From contig NZ_CP011311.1 in NCBI RefSeq assembly GCF_000980815.1, positions 1,193,815 to 1,257,814 on the forward strand: a DNA stretch of 64,000 bases. Reading direction: 5' to 3'. Origin of the DNA: Corynebacterium camporealensis. GTDB lineage: Bacteria > Actinomycetota > Actinomycetes > Mycobacteriales > Mycobacteriaceae. The position numbers and the translations under genes are program-made. The notes beneath the pieces were generated by a model that saw only the letters and a list, made by a program, of their open reading frames with translations, made no database searches and was not told the DNA's origin. This document shows, piece by piece, positions 9,962 to 18,660 of the stretch. How positions within the stretch are numbered: the first letter of the stretch is position 1; each line of letters starts with the position of its first letter.

Positions 9962-10857
9962 GCGCACTCGACAACCTCGCCGCGTCCTGGATTAATCACC
10001 TGGCAGTAGAAAAGGGCGCGTCGAAAAACACTATCTCCAACTACCGCCGGGACTTACGCCGTTATGTGGGTTGGTTGGAAGAGGTAGGCATCGATAAGCT
10101 CAGCGATGTCCAACGCCAGCACGTCGAAGAGTACTTGAAGCATCTGCGGGAGACGATGGCGGCGTCATCAGCAAGCAGGGCTCTGATCGTGGCACGCGGC
10201 TTGCACAAGTTTGCCGTGACTGACGGTGCAGTCGACGTCGATGTCGCCAGCGAAGTATCACCACCTGCCATCCCGCAGCACCTGCCAGAAACCCTGACCG
10301 TCGAGCAGGTCACCCAACTCATTGAAGCCATCCCGACAGGGGAGAGTGCCTCACCGTTGGATCTGCGCGACCGCGCCATGCTGGAGATGCTCTATGGCAC
10401 TGGGGCGCGTATCTCGGAATTGACTGGACTTAACGTCGACGATGTCAGCGGTGACGACGATATCCTTCGCCTACGCGGCAAAGGCAATAAAGAACGCCTA
10501 GTTCCAGTCGGCACGAAAGCCCGCAAAGCTGTCGATGATTACCTGGTGCGCGCCCGTCCGGTGCTGTCTAAGGGCAAGACGCACGCGCTGTTTCTTAACA
10601 CCCGCGGCGGCGCCATGTCCCGGCAGACCGCCTGGGCCGCGCTTCAAGCAGCCGCCGAACGCGCACAACTCGGTGTGAAGATCTCCCCGCACACCCTGCG
10701 CCACTCCTTCGCCACGCACCTGCTCGAAGGCGGCGCCGATGTCCGCGTCGTCCAAGAACTACTAGGCCACTCGTCGGTGACCACAACCCAGATTTACACT
10801 CACGTCTCCGCCGAGTCGCTGCGCCAGGTTTGGCGCACTGCGCACCCGCGCGCCTAA
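9958..10857 (+). CDS. xerD: Tyrosine recombinase XerD
   Basis: A 299-residue site-specific recombinase that resolves chromosome dimers at dif together with XerC and FtsK. It has an N-terminal SAM-like core-binding domain (1-90) and a catalytic domain with all key residues visible: Arg in [25 protein letters not shown] (His-x-x-Arg), the second His in [10 protein letters not shown], and the nucleophile Tyr in TQIYTHVS. The length and its place after the Nudix gene match the chromosomal XerD of actinobacteria (Rv1701), not a phage integrase. It starts with GTG, overlapping the previous stop. Confidence 0.93.
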   Translation: MSALDNLAASWINHLAVEKGASKNTISNYRRDLRRYVGWLEEVGIDKLSDVQRQHVEEYLKHLRETMAASSASRALIVARGLHKFAVTDGAVDVDVASEVSPPAIPQHLPETLTVEQVTQLIEAIPTGESASPLDLRDRAMLEMLYGTGARISELTGLNVDDVSGDDDILRLRGKGNKERLVPVGTKARKAVDDYLVRARPVLSKGKTHALFLNTRGGAMSRQTAWAALQAAAERAQLGVKISPHTLRHSFATHLLEGGADVRVVQELLGHSSVTTTQIYTHVSAESLRQVWRTAHPRA

Positions 10858-10995
10858 GTCAAGGTTTAAGCGTTGATATTGCTTTAGGCTAGTCCCTATG
10901 GAGGGGAAGGGGTACTCTGTAATAACAACGTTGTAAGTCGGGTTCTCCTGCTAAGTTGGGGACCTGAGAGCCGAGCCATAGTCAAGGAAGCAGGT
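10858..10995. other. Intergenic region before pldP
   Basis: It holds a 10-bp palindrome ACAACGTTGT (10925-10934) and, just before the gene, AAGGAAGCAGGT as ribosome-binding site for the ATG at 10996. A TAATAA around 10920 could be a -10 element, but no matching -35 was found. Nothing else is recognised. Confidence 0.4.
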
Positions 10996-11874
10996 ATGAC
11001 TGTGAAGGAAGAGGGACTGTTTGAAGCCTCGGAACCGCAGGTTGGGCTGACCGGTCGTCCCATCCGCGAGATACCTGAACCCCCGGAGCTAGATAAGCAC
11101 GGGCCGGCGACCATCATCTCGATGTGTAACCAGAAAGGTGGCGTGGGTAAGACCACGTCAACTATCAACCTGGGCGCCTGCCTGGCTGAGCTAGGCCGCA
11201 AGGTGCTGCTCATCGACCTTGATCCGCAGGGCGCATTGTCTGCTGGTTTGGGCCTGTCCCATGACGAAATCGAAGACACCATCTACGACGTCATGCTAGA
11301 TAATCAAACCTCTATTCACTCCGCGATTAAGTCGACTCCGGTTGCCAACCTTGACGTCGTCCCGGCCAACATTGACCTGTCCGCAGCCGAAATCCAGATG
11401 GTCAACGAAGTCGGTCGTGAGCACACCCTGGCGCGTTCGCTGCGTCCGGTACGCCGCGACTACGACTTCATCATCATTGACTGCCAGCCTTCGCTGGGCC
11501 TGCTCACGGTCAACGCATTGGCGTGCTCCCAGGGCGTCATCATCCCGATGGAGTGTGAGTTCTTCTCCCTGCGTGGTCTGGCGTTGCTGACCGATACCGT
11601 GGAGAAGGTCTCCGACCGCATTAACTTCGACCTGGAAATCATGGGCATTCTTGTCACCATGTTTGATCGCCGCACCAAGCACGCCCGTGAAGTCATGGAC
11701 CGTGTAGTCGACTTCTTCGGTGAGAAGGTCTTTGACACCGTGATTACGCGGACTGTGCGTTTCCCGGAAACATCCGTGGCCGGTGAACCGATTACCAGCT
11801 GGGCGCCTAGCTCCCAGGCTGCAAAGCAGTACCGCGACCTCGCCAAAGAGGTTATCGAGCGCTCCCAGGTCTAG
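10996..11874 (+). CDS. pldP: ParA-family ATPase, PldP-like
   Basis: A 292-residue ParA/Soj-type ATPase. The deviant Walker A KGGVGKTT (with the signature lysine) lies near residues 50-58, followed by the LLIDLDPQGALSAGLG block and FIIIDCQPSLGLLTVNAL. The about 40-residue N-terminal lead before the Walker motif is longer than in the chromosomal ParA partner of ParB. Together with the scpA neighbour, this points to the second corynebacterial ParA-like protein, PldP (cg1610), which localises to the division site. No parB gene is adjacent. A role in placing the septum or organising chromosomes is inferred from the orthologue. Confidence 0.87.
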   Translation: MTVKEEGLFEASEPQVGLTGRPIREIPEPPELDKHGPATIISMCNQKGGVGKTTSTINLGACLAELGRKVLLIDLDPQGALSAGLGLSHDEIEDTIYDVMLDNQTSIHSAIKSTPVANLDVVPANIDLSAAEIQMVNEVGREHTLARSLRPVRRDYDFIIIDCQPSLGLLTVNALACSQGVIIPMECEFFSLRGLALLTDTVEKVSDRINFDLEIMGILVTMFDRRTKHAREVMDRVVDFFGEKVFDTVITRTVRFPETSVAGEPITSWAPSSQAAKQYRDLAKEVIERSQV

Positions 11875-11880
11875 GCCTTC

Positions 11881-12678
11881 GTGACCCAACCGGAGATTAC
11901 CGGCTTCCGTGTCGCACTCCAGAACTTCGAGGGGCCGTTTGACCTGCTTTTGCAGCTCATCCAGTCCAAGAAGATGGACGTGACGGACGTTGCGCTGCAC
12001 GAGGTTACCGACGAGTTCGTCGCCTATGCCCGGCACTTAGGCCAGACTGCGGACCTCGATGAGGTCACCGAGTTCCTACTCATTGCCGCGACACTGCTCG
12101 ACTTGAAGGCGGCACGCCTGTTGCCACGTGGTGAAGTCGAAGACCTTGAAGATTTGGAGCTGCTGGAAACCCGCGACCTGCTCTTCGCGCGTCTGTTGCA
12201 GTATCGCGCATACAAACAGGTAGCCGATCTTTTCGCGCGATGGCAGCGTGAGGCCCAGCGCAGCTACCCGCGTGCGGTGGGTATGGAAGAGCAATTTGCG
12301 GACTTGTTGCCGCCAGTATCGCTGGGGCATACACCAGCGACCTTCGCGGAGATGGCTGCGGGAGTCTTTCGGGCGAAGCCGCCAGAGGAAGTTGCGACCG
12401 GACACGTGCACTCAGTGGCGGTGTCGGTGCCGGAACAAGCCGGCAAGATTTTAGAGATGCTCAAGCTGGTGGGGCAGAACCAGCAGCTGAGCTTTCAGTC
12501 GCTGACGAAGGACTGCACGGTCTCAATGGAGATCGTCGGGCGCTTCTTGGCCCTGCTGGAGTTGTACAAGGCGAAAGCAGTAGAGGCCGAGCAACCGGAG
12601 TCGCTCGGCCCGTTGTCCATTAGCTGGACTGGTTTAGATGTGGATCCGGCCGTCGTGGCGGCCGCCAACTGGGATTAA
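11881..12678 (+). CDS. scpA: Segregation and condensation protein A
   Basis: A 265-residue kleisin that bridges the SMC dimer heads together with ScpB in chromosome condensation. The family start FEGPFDLLLQLIQSKKMDVTDV is clear at residues 14-35, and the leucine-rich C-terminal winged-helix segment is present. It starts with GTG six bases after the pldP stop, so the two genes are co-transcribed. The final codons overlap the end of the convergent acetyltransferase gene by four bases, which separates scpA from scpB. Confidence 0.94.
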   Translation: MTQPEITGFRVALQNFEGPFDLLLQLIQSKKMDVTDVALHEVTDEFVAYARHLGQTADLDEVTEFLLIAATLLDLKAARLLPRGEVEDLEDLELLETRDLLFARLLQYRAYKQVADLFARWQREAQRSYPRAVGMEEQFADLLPPVSLGHTPATFAEMAAGVFRAKPPEEVATGHVHSVAVSVPEQAGKILEMLKLVGQNQQLSFQSLTKDCTVSMEIVGRFLALLELYKAKAVEAEQPESLGPLSISWTGLDVDPAVVAAANWD

Positions 12679-13241
12679 GGTCGCTGCTGGATGAACTCGA
12701 GGGTTTCTGGCGCCAGGATCTGGTCGGAGTAGACGCGTACGTCTGGCTCGTCAGGGTTGTCCGCAGTGTTGATGCGGCGGCCTTCCCATACTGGCTCCAG
12801 TTCCAGCTTTTCCAGAATGCGGATTGCAGCCGGGTGGTTGGTGGTCACGCGGGCGCTAATCGGGGTCTCCTTGTCGAAAGAGCGAATAGCCTGCACCGCC
12901 TTCTTGGAGATCTCCGATGCATAGCCGCTGCCCCAGTGCGCTGGGCGCAGGCGGTACTTGATGTCCCAGAAGTTACCGCCGTCGACGTAAATGGCACCGC
13001 CGACACCGATGAACTCGCTGGGGCGCTCGCGAAGGTAGGCCGCCCAGGGGCCAAAGCCGTGCTCGGACCAGGACTTCTGGGCCTCGTCGACCATGCCTTT
13101 AGTAGTGCGGATGTCCGCGAAGCGGCCATTAGGGCGGTGATCCCAAATGCGGCCGTCGCTGTAGACCTTGTGCGCCTCTTCCACATTGGCGGCGGACAAA
13201 GGAATGAGAATCAGTCTGTCTGTACGTGTAATAGTTTCCAT
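12675..13241 (-). CDS. GNAT family N-acetyltransferase (RimJ-like)
   Basis: A 188-residue acetyltransferase of the RimJ/RimL group. It begins TDRLILIPLSAANVEEAH, has the acyl-CoA region YRLRPAHWGSGYASEISKKAVQA (Q/R-x-x-G-x-G/A variant) at about 95-118 and the family end with NHPAAIRILEKLEL at 137-150. Its substrate is not predictable. It lies on the opposite strand between scpA and scpB, overlapping scpA by four bases at the 3' ends, so it is transcribed independently toward scpA. The usual scpA-scpB operon is broken here. Confidence 0.85.
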   Translation of the reverse strand: METITRTDRLILIPLSAANVEEAHKVYSDGRIWDHRPNGRFADIRTTKGMVDEAQKSWSEHGFGPWAAYLRERPSEFIGVGGAIYVDGGNFWDIKYRLRPAHWGSGYASEISKKAVQAIRSFDKETPISARVTTNHPAAIRILEKLELEPVWEGRRINTADNPDEPDVRVYSDQILAPETLEFIQQRP

Positions 13242-13312
13242 ATAGTCATGTTACAGACGTCACAAAGTTAGTCAAGTGTGTTTCGTGTTAAAAGTATCTA
13301 AGAGTTTTCCGG

Positions 13313-13343
13313 TTGCTGGCTGGGATTAACCGGCGGGTAATAT
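13313..13343 (+). promoter_or_regulatory. Candidate leaderless promoter of scpB
   Basis: TAATAT at 13338-13343 ends seven bases before the ATG at 13351, so transcription would begin at or next to the start codon. TTGCTG at 13313-13318 is a possible -35 (19-base spacing). No purine-rich ribosome-binding site exists before the ATG, which supports a leaderless transcript. Confidence 0.5.
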
Positions 13344-13350
13344 CGCGGGC

Positions 13351-13902
13351 ATGGATTTGCCGCTGATTTCGCAATTGCGCTCCCGTGTCGAATCAATCCT
13401 GCTGGTGATTGATGCCCCGGCGAGTGTGGAGTCCATCGCGCGTTCGCTCGAAGTTGAGCCCAGCATCATCAGCGATACTCTGCGCGAAATCCAGCGCGAA
13501 TATTCCGAGCGCGGCTCGGGTATCGAACTGCGGGAAACCAAGGAGGGCTGGCGCTTTTATACGGCTCAAGCCAATGCTGATGCCGTTGAAGGCTTTTTGC
13601 TGGATGGTGCACAGACCAAGCTCTCGCGTGCGGCCCTAGAGACCCTGGCAGTGGTGGCTTATCGCCAGCCAGTCACGCGTGCGCAGGTCGCTGCCGTGCG
13701 TGGCGTGAACGTCGATGGTGTGATGCGCACTCTGAATCTCCGTGGACTGGTCCGCGAGGTTGCCGGGGAATTTGAAGGCACCGCGCACCGCTATGAGACC
13801 ACGGAGCTCTTCTTGGAATTGCTTGGCATTGACTCACTAGAGCGCTTGCCAGATTTGGCGCCGCTGCTTCCCGATGTCGAGGCAATCGACGAAGAGTATT
13901 AG
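13351..13902 (+). CDS. scpB: Segregation and condensation protein B
   Basis: A 183-residue protein of two winged-helix domains that dimerises and holds the ScpA kleisin in the SMC complex. Family hallmarks are the opening LRSRVESILLVIDAPASVESIA and the central block AALETLAVVAYRQPVTRAQVAAVRGVNVDGVMRTL (about residues 90-127). It is separated from scpA by the opposite-strand acetyltransferase and has its own likely promoter. A TAGAAT just after its stop (13908-13913) may be a promoter for the following rluB run. Confidence 0.94.
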   Translation: MDLPLISQLRSRVESILLVIDAPASVESIARSLEVEPSIISDTLREIQREYSERGSGIELRETKEGWRFYTAQANADAVEGFLLDGAQTKLSRAALETLAVVAYRQPVTRAQVAAVRGVNVDGVMRTLNLRGLVREVAGEFEGTAHRYETTELFLELLGIDSLERLPDLAPLLPDVEAIDEEY

Positions 13903-13957
13903 CGTGGTAGAATCGCCCAGGTAATTGCATAACTTCAAGTGAAAAGGACACTTTCAA

Positions 13958-14872
13958 GTGACCCCACCCGCTCGCCGTGACGGCACACCGGATAAGAAGA
14001 GGCGCGACAGCGACATGCTGCTGTCGAACGCCAAGCCGGCCCGTCACCAGCACGTCAGTAAGAAAAAGCAAAAGGCCACCGCTGATTCCGTCGCCAAGGA
14101 ACTAGGCGCGGACTGGTTGGTCGACGAACAAGGCAACCGTAAGGGAGAGCGCCTGCAGAAGGTGCTCGCTAAGGCCGGTGTGGCCTCCCGCCGCCACGCA
14201 GAAATCCTCATCGACCAAGGTCGTGTTGAGGTCAACGGCAACATCATCGTTAAGCAAGGCGTGCGCGTAAACCCCAGCGTGGATGTCATCCGCGTCGATG
14301 GTGTGCGCGTCAACGTCAATGAGGAGCAGGAATACTTCATCCTCAACAAGCCGCGCGGTATGCAGTCCACCATGTCCGATGAGATGGGGCGTCCGTGCGT
14401 GGGCGATGTCATCGCAGAGCGCGTTGCCGCCGGTAAGCGCTTGTTCCACGTCGGTCGTCTGGATGCTGATACCGAAGGTCTGCTGATCCTCACCAACGAC
14501 GGTGAACTGGCCAACCGTCTGATGCACCCGAAGTACGAGATCACCAAGACCTACCTGGCTGAAGTTCTTGGCGAGGCCGATAACCGCCTGGTCAAGCAGC
14601 TCAAGGAAGGCATTGAGCTCGACGATGGTTTGGCGAAGGCTGACTTTGTTCAGGTCGTCGATAAGAATCAGGGCTTCTCCCTGGTCCGCGTGGAGCTGCA
14701 CGAAGGCCGCAAGCACATCGTGCGCCGCATGCTCAAGGAAGCCGGTTTCCCGGTCCAGCGCCTGGTGCGCACCAAGATGCACACTGTGCAGCTGGGCGAT
14801 ATGAAGCCTGGTTCCATGCGCGCGCTAAACGATGCCGAACTAACGAGTCTGTACAAGGCGGTGGGGATGTAA
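13958..14872 (+). CDS. rluB: 23S rRNA pseudouridine synthase RluB-like
   Basis: A 304-residue pseudouridine synthase of the RsuA/RluB group, which isomerises a uridine in large-subunit rRNA. A basic 55-residue tail precedes the S4 domain (GERLQKVLAKAGVASRRHAE, about 62-82). The catalytic motif GRLDADTEGLLILTNDGELANRL contains the nucleophile Asp (near 170). The C-terminal LHEGRKHIVRRMLKEAGFPV is typical. The start GTG at 13958 is preceded by AAAAGGACACTTTCAA. It is followed by cmk with a TAATG overlap, as in the mycobacterial Rv1711-cmk-engA order. Confidence 0.92.
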   Translation: MTPPARRDGTPDKKRRDSDMLLSNAKPARHQHVSKKKQKATADSVAKELGADWLVDEQGNRKGERLQKVLAKAGVASRRHAEILIDQGRVEVNGNIIVKQGVRVNPSVDVIRVDGVRVNVNEEQEYFILNKPRGMQSTMSDEMGRPCVGDVIAERVAAGKRLFHVGRLDADTEGLLILTNDGELANRLMHPKYEITKTYLAEVLGEADNRLVKQLKEGIELDDGLAKADFVQVVDKNQGFSLVRVELHEGRKHIVRRMLKEAGFPVQRLVRTKMHTVQLGDMKPGSMRALNDAELTSLYKAVGM

Positions 14873-15567
14873 TGCTATCCAATATGCCTAATGAAGGCCT
14901 GATTCTGGCTGTCGACGGACCTTCTGGCACCGGCAAGTCCACGACCTGTCGTGAGCTGGCTAAGCGTCTGGATGCCAAGTATGTCGACACTGGTGCGATG
15001 TACCGTGTGGCCACTCTGGCAGTTCTGCGCGCTGACGTCGACCCGGAGGATTCCGCAGCGGTCATCAAGGCCACGGACAACCTTCCGTTGGAGGTCAGCG
15101 ACGATCCGGATTCCACCGCCGTGCTTTTCGACGGCGAGGATGTCTCCGGCGTCATCCGCGGCGATGAGGTCACCCGCCACGTCTCGGCCGTCTCGGCCAT
15201 TCCGGAGGTGCGTGAAAACCTCGTGGCTCTGCAGCGTCGCCTCGCCGCTGATGCTCACCGCGCCATCGTGGAAGGCCGCGACATCGGCACTGTCGTGCTC
15301 CAGGACGCCCCAGCTAAGGTCTTTTTGACCGCTAGCGCTGAGGTACGCGCCCAGCGCCGCCACGACCAGAACGTTGCCGCAGGCATTGAGTCGGATTTCG
15401 ACGCAGTGCTTGCCGATGTCCAGCGTCGCGACGCCGCCGATTCCTCTCGCGCAACTTCGCCGCTGCGTCCAGCTGATGACGCAGAAATCGTTGATACCTC
15501 CGAGCTGGACCGCGAAGAGGTTCTCGACAAGCTCATTTCCATCCTGAAGGAGTCCAGCAATGACTGA
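14872..15567 (+). CDS. cmk: Cytidylate kinase
   Basis: A 231-residue (d)CMP kinase of pyrimidine salvage and RNA turnover. The P-loop [10 protein letters not shown] is at residues 15-24. YVDTGAMYR and the NMP-binding [11 protein letters not shown] segment (about 130-140) follow, with the lid arginines in the SAEVRAQRR region. The first ATG overlaps the rluB stop by one base. A second ATG four codons later is a possible alternative. It overlaps the following der gene by eight bases. Confidence 0.95.
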   Translation: MLSNMPNEGLILAVDGPSGTGKSTTCRELAKRLDAKYVDTGAMYRVATLAVLRADVDPEDSAAVIKATDNLPLEVSDDPDSTAVLFDGEDVSGVIRGDEVTRHVSAVSAIPEVRENLVALQRRLAADAHRAIVEGRDIGTVVLQDAPAKVFLTASAEVRAQRRHDQNVAAGIESDFDAVLADVQRRDAADSSRATSPLRPADDAEIVDTSELDREEVLDKLISILKESSND

Positions 15568-17116
15568 TCAAGATCCTCAGAATCTCGATCCTTCCGAGGA
15601 CTTCGAGACCGAGTTCCATTACCCACAAGGCAATTTCGACGAAGAACTCGTACGCGACGAACACGGCGGCTGGGCCTCAGCTGAGTTCGATGAAGAGCAC
15701 TTCGACTTTGACTTCGATGAAGAGCAGGAAGCGTTAACCGAAGAAGAGTGGGAAGAACTCGACCGTGCTTTCGGTGTTGCAGCTGAGCACACCGAAGAAG
15801 CCCTGTGCACTGTCGCAGTGGTCGGCCGCCCAAACGTCGGTAAGTCTTCGCTGGTGAACCGTTTCCTGGGACGTCGTGAAGCAGTGGTGGAAGACCACCC
15901 CGGCGTTACCCGCGACCGTATTTCCTACCTCGCGGAGTGGAATGGCCAGCGTTTCCTGGTCCAGGACACCGGTGGTTGGGACCCGAACGTCAAGGGCATT
16001 CACGCTGCGATTGCGCGCCAGGCCGAGCAGGCCATGGAAACTGCTGACGTCATCGTCTTCGTCGTCGACACCAAGGTCGGCATCACGGAGACTGACTCAG
16101 TGATGGCTCGTCGCCTGCAGAAGTCTGACGTGCCGGTGTTGCTGATTGCCAACAAGTTCGATTCGGACAACCAGTCCGCCGACATGGCGGAGTTCTACGC
16201 ACTGGGGCTGGGCGATCCGTGGCCAGTCTCCGCACAGCACGGCCGCGGTGGCGCTGACGTTCTCGATGAGATCCTGCGTGTGTTCCCGGAAGAACCGCGC
16301 GATACCTCGATTACCTCCGGCCCGCGCCGCGTGGCACTAGTCGGCAAGCCGAACGTGGGCAAGTCCTCGCTGCTCAACAAGTTCGTCGGCGAAGAGCGCT
16401 CCGTAGTCGACAACGTCGCGGGTACCACCGTCGACCCTGTCGACTCGCTGGTGCAGCTCGACCAGAACCTGTGGAAGTTCATTGACACTGCCGGTCTGCG
16501 CAAGAAGGTTAAAAACGCCCAGGGCCATGAGTACTACGCGTCCCTGCGTACCCGCGGCAGCATTGATGCCGCTGAGGTGTGCGTCATGCTTATCGATGCC
16601 TCCGAGGAAATCTCCGAGCAGGACCAGCGCGTGCTCAACATGGTGCTAGAAGCCGGTAAGGCACTAGTCATCGCGTTTAACAAGTGGGACCTGGTCACCG
16701 AAGACCGCCGCTACTACTTGGACCGCGAAATCGACCAGCAGCTAGCGCACCTGCCGTGGGCTAAGCGCGTGAACATCTCCGCTCATACTGGCCGTGCACT
16801 CCAAAAGCTCGAGCCAGCCATGCTGGAGGCTCTCGAAAGCTGGGATCAGCGCGTCTCGACTGGTCAGCTGAACACTTGGATGCGTGAGGCCATCGCGGCT
16901 AACCCTCCGCCGATGAAGAACAACCGCCTCCCGCGCGTGCTGTTCGCCACCCAGGCATCGACGCAGCCACCGACCATCGTGCTGTTTACCACTGGCTTCT
17001 TGGATGCCGGCTACCGCCGCTACCTCGAGCGTAAGTTCCGCGAGCGCTTCGGCTTCGAAGGAACCCCGGTCCGTATCGCAGTGCGTGTGCGTGAGCGCCG
17101 CTCCAAAAAGAAATAG
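15560..17116 (+). CDS. der: GTPase Der (EngA)
   Basis: A 518-residue double GTPase needed for assembly of the 50S subunit. Two complete G domains are visible: G1 GRPNVGKSS near 90 with DTGGW and NKFD, and the second G1 GKPNVGKSS near 264 with DTAGLRKK and NKWDLV. A KH-like C-terminal domain ends with the basic [10 protein letters not shown]. The first 75 or so residues are an extremely acidic, Asp/Glu- and Phe-rich extension not found in the E. coli protein but seen in actinobacterial Der. It overlaps the end of cmk. Confidence 0.96.
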   Translation: MTDQDPQNLDPSEDFETEFHYPQGNFDEELVRDEHGGWASAEFDEEHFDFDFDEEQEALTEEEWEELDRAFGVAAEHTEEALCTVAVVGRPNVGKSSLVNRFLGRREAVVEDHPGVTRDRISYLAEWNGQRFLVQDTGGWDPNVKGIHAAIARQAEQAMETADVIVFVVDTKVGITETDSVMARRLQKSDVPVLLIANKFDSDNQSADMAEFYALGLGDPWPVSAQHGRGGADVLDEILRVFPEEPRDTSITSGPRRVALVGKPNVGKSSLLNKFVGEERSVVDNVAGTTVDPVDSLVQLDQNLWKFIDTAGLRKKVKNAQGHEYYASLRTRGSIDAAEVCVMLIDASEEISEQDQRVLNMVLEAGKALVIAFNKWDLVTEDRRYYLDREIDQQLAHLPWAKRVNISAHTGRALQKLEPAMLEALESWDQRVSTGQLNTWMREAIAANPPPMKNNRLPRVLFATQASTQPPTIVLFTTGFLDAGYRRYLERKFRERFGFEGTPVRIAVRVRERRSKKK

Positions 17117-17157
17117 TACGGGCGTTACGCTGGGATAATGCAATAATTCTAGCACTG

Positions 17158-17207
17158 AGGCGAGCCATTTCCCTACACCAAACGGTGTGAGAAATGGCTC
17201 GCCTTTC
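17158..17207 (+). terminator. Terminator downstream of der
   Basis: A 14-bp stem, AGGCGAGCCATTTC (17158-17171) with GAAATGGCTCGCCT (17191-17204), contains an inner ACACC/GGTGT helix in the loop and is followed by TTCT. It ends the rluB-cmk-der run. Confidence 0.85.
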
Positions 17208-17216
17208 TGATTCTGC

Positions 17217-17242
17217 CAGTTTATGTCCGTACGGATAAACTG
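17217..17242. promoter_or_regulatory. Operator-like palindrome upstream of the dcuB gene
   Basis: CAGTTTATGTCCGT (17217-17230) abuts ACGGATAAACTG (17231-17242). Apart from two extra bases (GT) in the left arm, the arms are exact reverse complements. It lies 33 bases before the dcuB start, a position where a repressor would act. The cognate regulator is not in the window. Confidence 0.5.
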
Positions 17243-17274
17243 AGCAGCGGAACCTAATAAGAAAAGGGGAAGCT

Positions 17275-18660
17275 ATGCTCGCATCAGTGCTTGCGCCAGA
17301 TTCAGTTTTAGCCATCATTTTGCAGCTCGTGGTCATCCTGAGTGCACTGTTGTTGGGCACTCGCTACGGTGGCCTCGGCCTGGGCTTGATTTCAGGCATC
17401 GGCCTGATGCTCATGGTCTTCGTCTTCGGCCTAGCTCCAGGTGAGCCGCCCATCGACGTCATGCTGACTATCATCGCAGTCATTGGCTGTGCGGCTACGC
17501 TGCAACAGGCCAGGGGACTGGAAGTGATGATGCAGTTTGCCGAGCGCATCTTGCGCGCCCACCCTGAACGCATCACCATCCTCGCACCGATTACGACCTG
17601 GTTCCTTACCGTGTTGTGCGGTACCGGACATGTGGTTTACACGATGTTTCCGATCATCGAAGACATCGCGTTGAAGAAGGGCATCCGCCCGGAGCGTCCC
17701 ATGGCAGTGTCTTCAACCTCAGCGCAGATGGGTATCACGGCCTCACCAGTTTCTGTGGCAACTGTTTCTTTGGCCTCCATTCTCGCTGAAAACGCCGGTG
17801 TCATCGACCAGGCTTACTCCATCCCACAAATCCTCATGGTCGCCATCCCAGCATCCTTGAGTGGTGTCCTGCTTGCAGCCTTGTGGTCACTGCGTCGCGG
17901 TAAGGACCTGGACAAAGACCCGGTGTTCCAAAAGCGCATGGAAGATCCTGAGTTTGCTCGATCCCTGACGGAGTCCAGCCACTCGCTGCTCGATGAGGTC
18001 TTCCCGGCTACCGCTAAGCGCTCCGTGGTGATCTTCCTCGTTGCTATTGCCACCGTGGTTGTTCTGGGTGCGTTCGATGCCCTGCGCCCGAGTTTTCCCA
18101 ATGAAGACGGCGATTTGACGCCGTTGTCGATGAACCTCGTTATTCAGATGGTCATGCTGGTTGCCGGTGCACTTATCCTGCTGACCTGCAATGTCGACAA
18201 TAAGAAGATTGCTGGCACCCCTGTGTTCAAGGCCGGCATGACCGCGGTGTTCTCCGTCTTCGGTGTTGCCTGGATGGCAGATACCTTCTTCCAGACTCAC
18301 GTCGATGCACTCGAAGCCGAACTTGGCGATGTCGTTGCCAGCGCACCGTGGGCTTATGCAATCGTGCTGCTGATTGTGTCCAAGCTGGTCAATTCCCAGG
18401 CGGCCGCGCTGGTGGCTATCGCCCCAATTGGTCTGCAACTGGGCATCGACCCAGCCGTCATCGTCGGCTTCTACGGCGCAGCCTATGGCTACTTCATTCT
18501 GCCGACCTACCCATCCGACCTAGCTTGTATCGGCTTCGACCGCACCGGCACCACCCGTATTGGCAAGTTCGTGATCAACCACTCCTTCCTCATCCCGGGC
18601 AGTATCTCGGTGCTGACCTCCTGTATTGTCGGCTCGATTTTGGCGCAGATTCTGCTCTAA
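17275..18660 (+). CDS. dcuB: DcuB-type C4-dicarboxylate carrier
   Basis: A 461-residue polytopic membrane protein with about 10-12 helices. It matches the DcuA/DcuB family from memory of E. coli DcuB in several blocks: the GTRYGGLGLGLISGIGL opening, PPIDVMLTIIAVI near 60, the highly conserved LCGTGHVVYTMFPII near 120, RPERPMAVSSTSAQMGITASPVSVA near 142-166, and RRGKDLDKDPVFQK. The family exchanges fumarate, aspartate or malate for succinate, classically during anaerobic fumarate respiration. The ATG is preceded by AAAAGGGGAAG. A palindrome lies upstream. The end overlaps a convergent methyltransferase gene by four bases. No fumarate reductase gene is nearby. Confidence 0.88.
   Translation: MLASVLAPDSVLAIILQLVVILSALLLGTRYGGLGLGLISGIGLMLMVFVFGLAPGEPPIDVMLTIIAVIGCAATLQQARGLEVMMQFAERILRAHPERITILAPITTWFLTVLCGTGHVVYTMFPIIEDIALKKGIRPERPMAVSSTSAQMGITASPVSVATVSLASILAENAGVIDQAYSIPQILMVAIPASLSGVLLAALWSLRRGKDLDKDPVFQKRMEDPEFARSLTESSHSLLDEVFPATAKRSVVIFLVAIATVVVLGAFDALRPSFPNEDGDLTPLSMNLVIQMVMLVAGALILLTCNVDNKKIAGTPVFKAGMTAVFSVFGVAWMADTFFQTHVDALEAELGDVVASAPWAYAIVLLIVSKLVNSQAAALVAIAPIGLQLGIDPAVIVGFYGAAYGYFILPTYPSDLACIGFDRTGTTRIGKFVINHSFLIPGSISVLTSCIVGSILAQILL

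Noticed and set aside
9958..10857. Phage or island integrase
   Set aside because: The sequence, length and neighbours are those of chromosomal XerD. No att-like repeats or phage genes are nearby.
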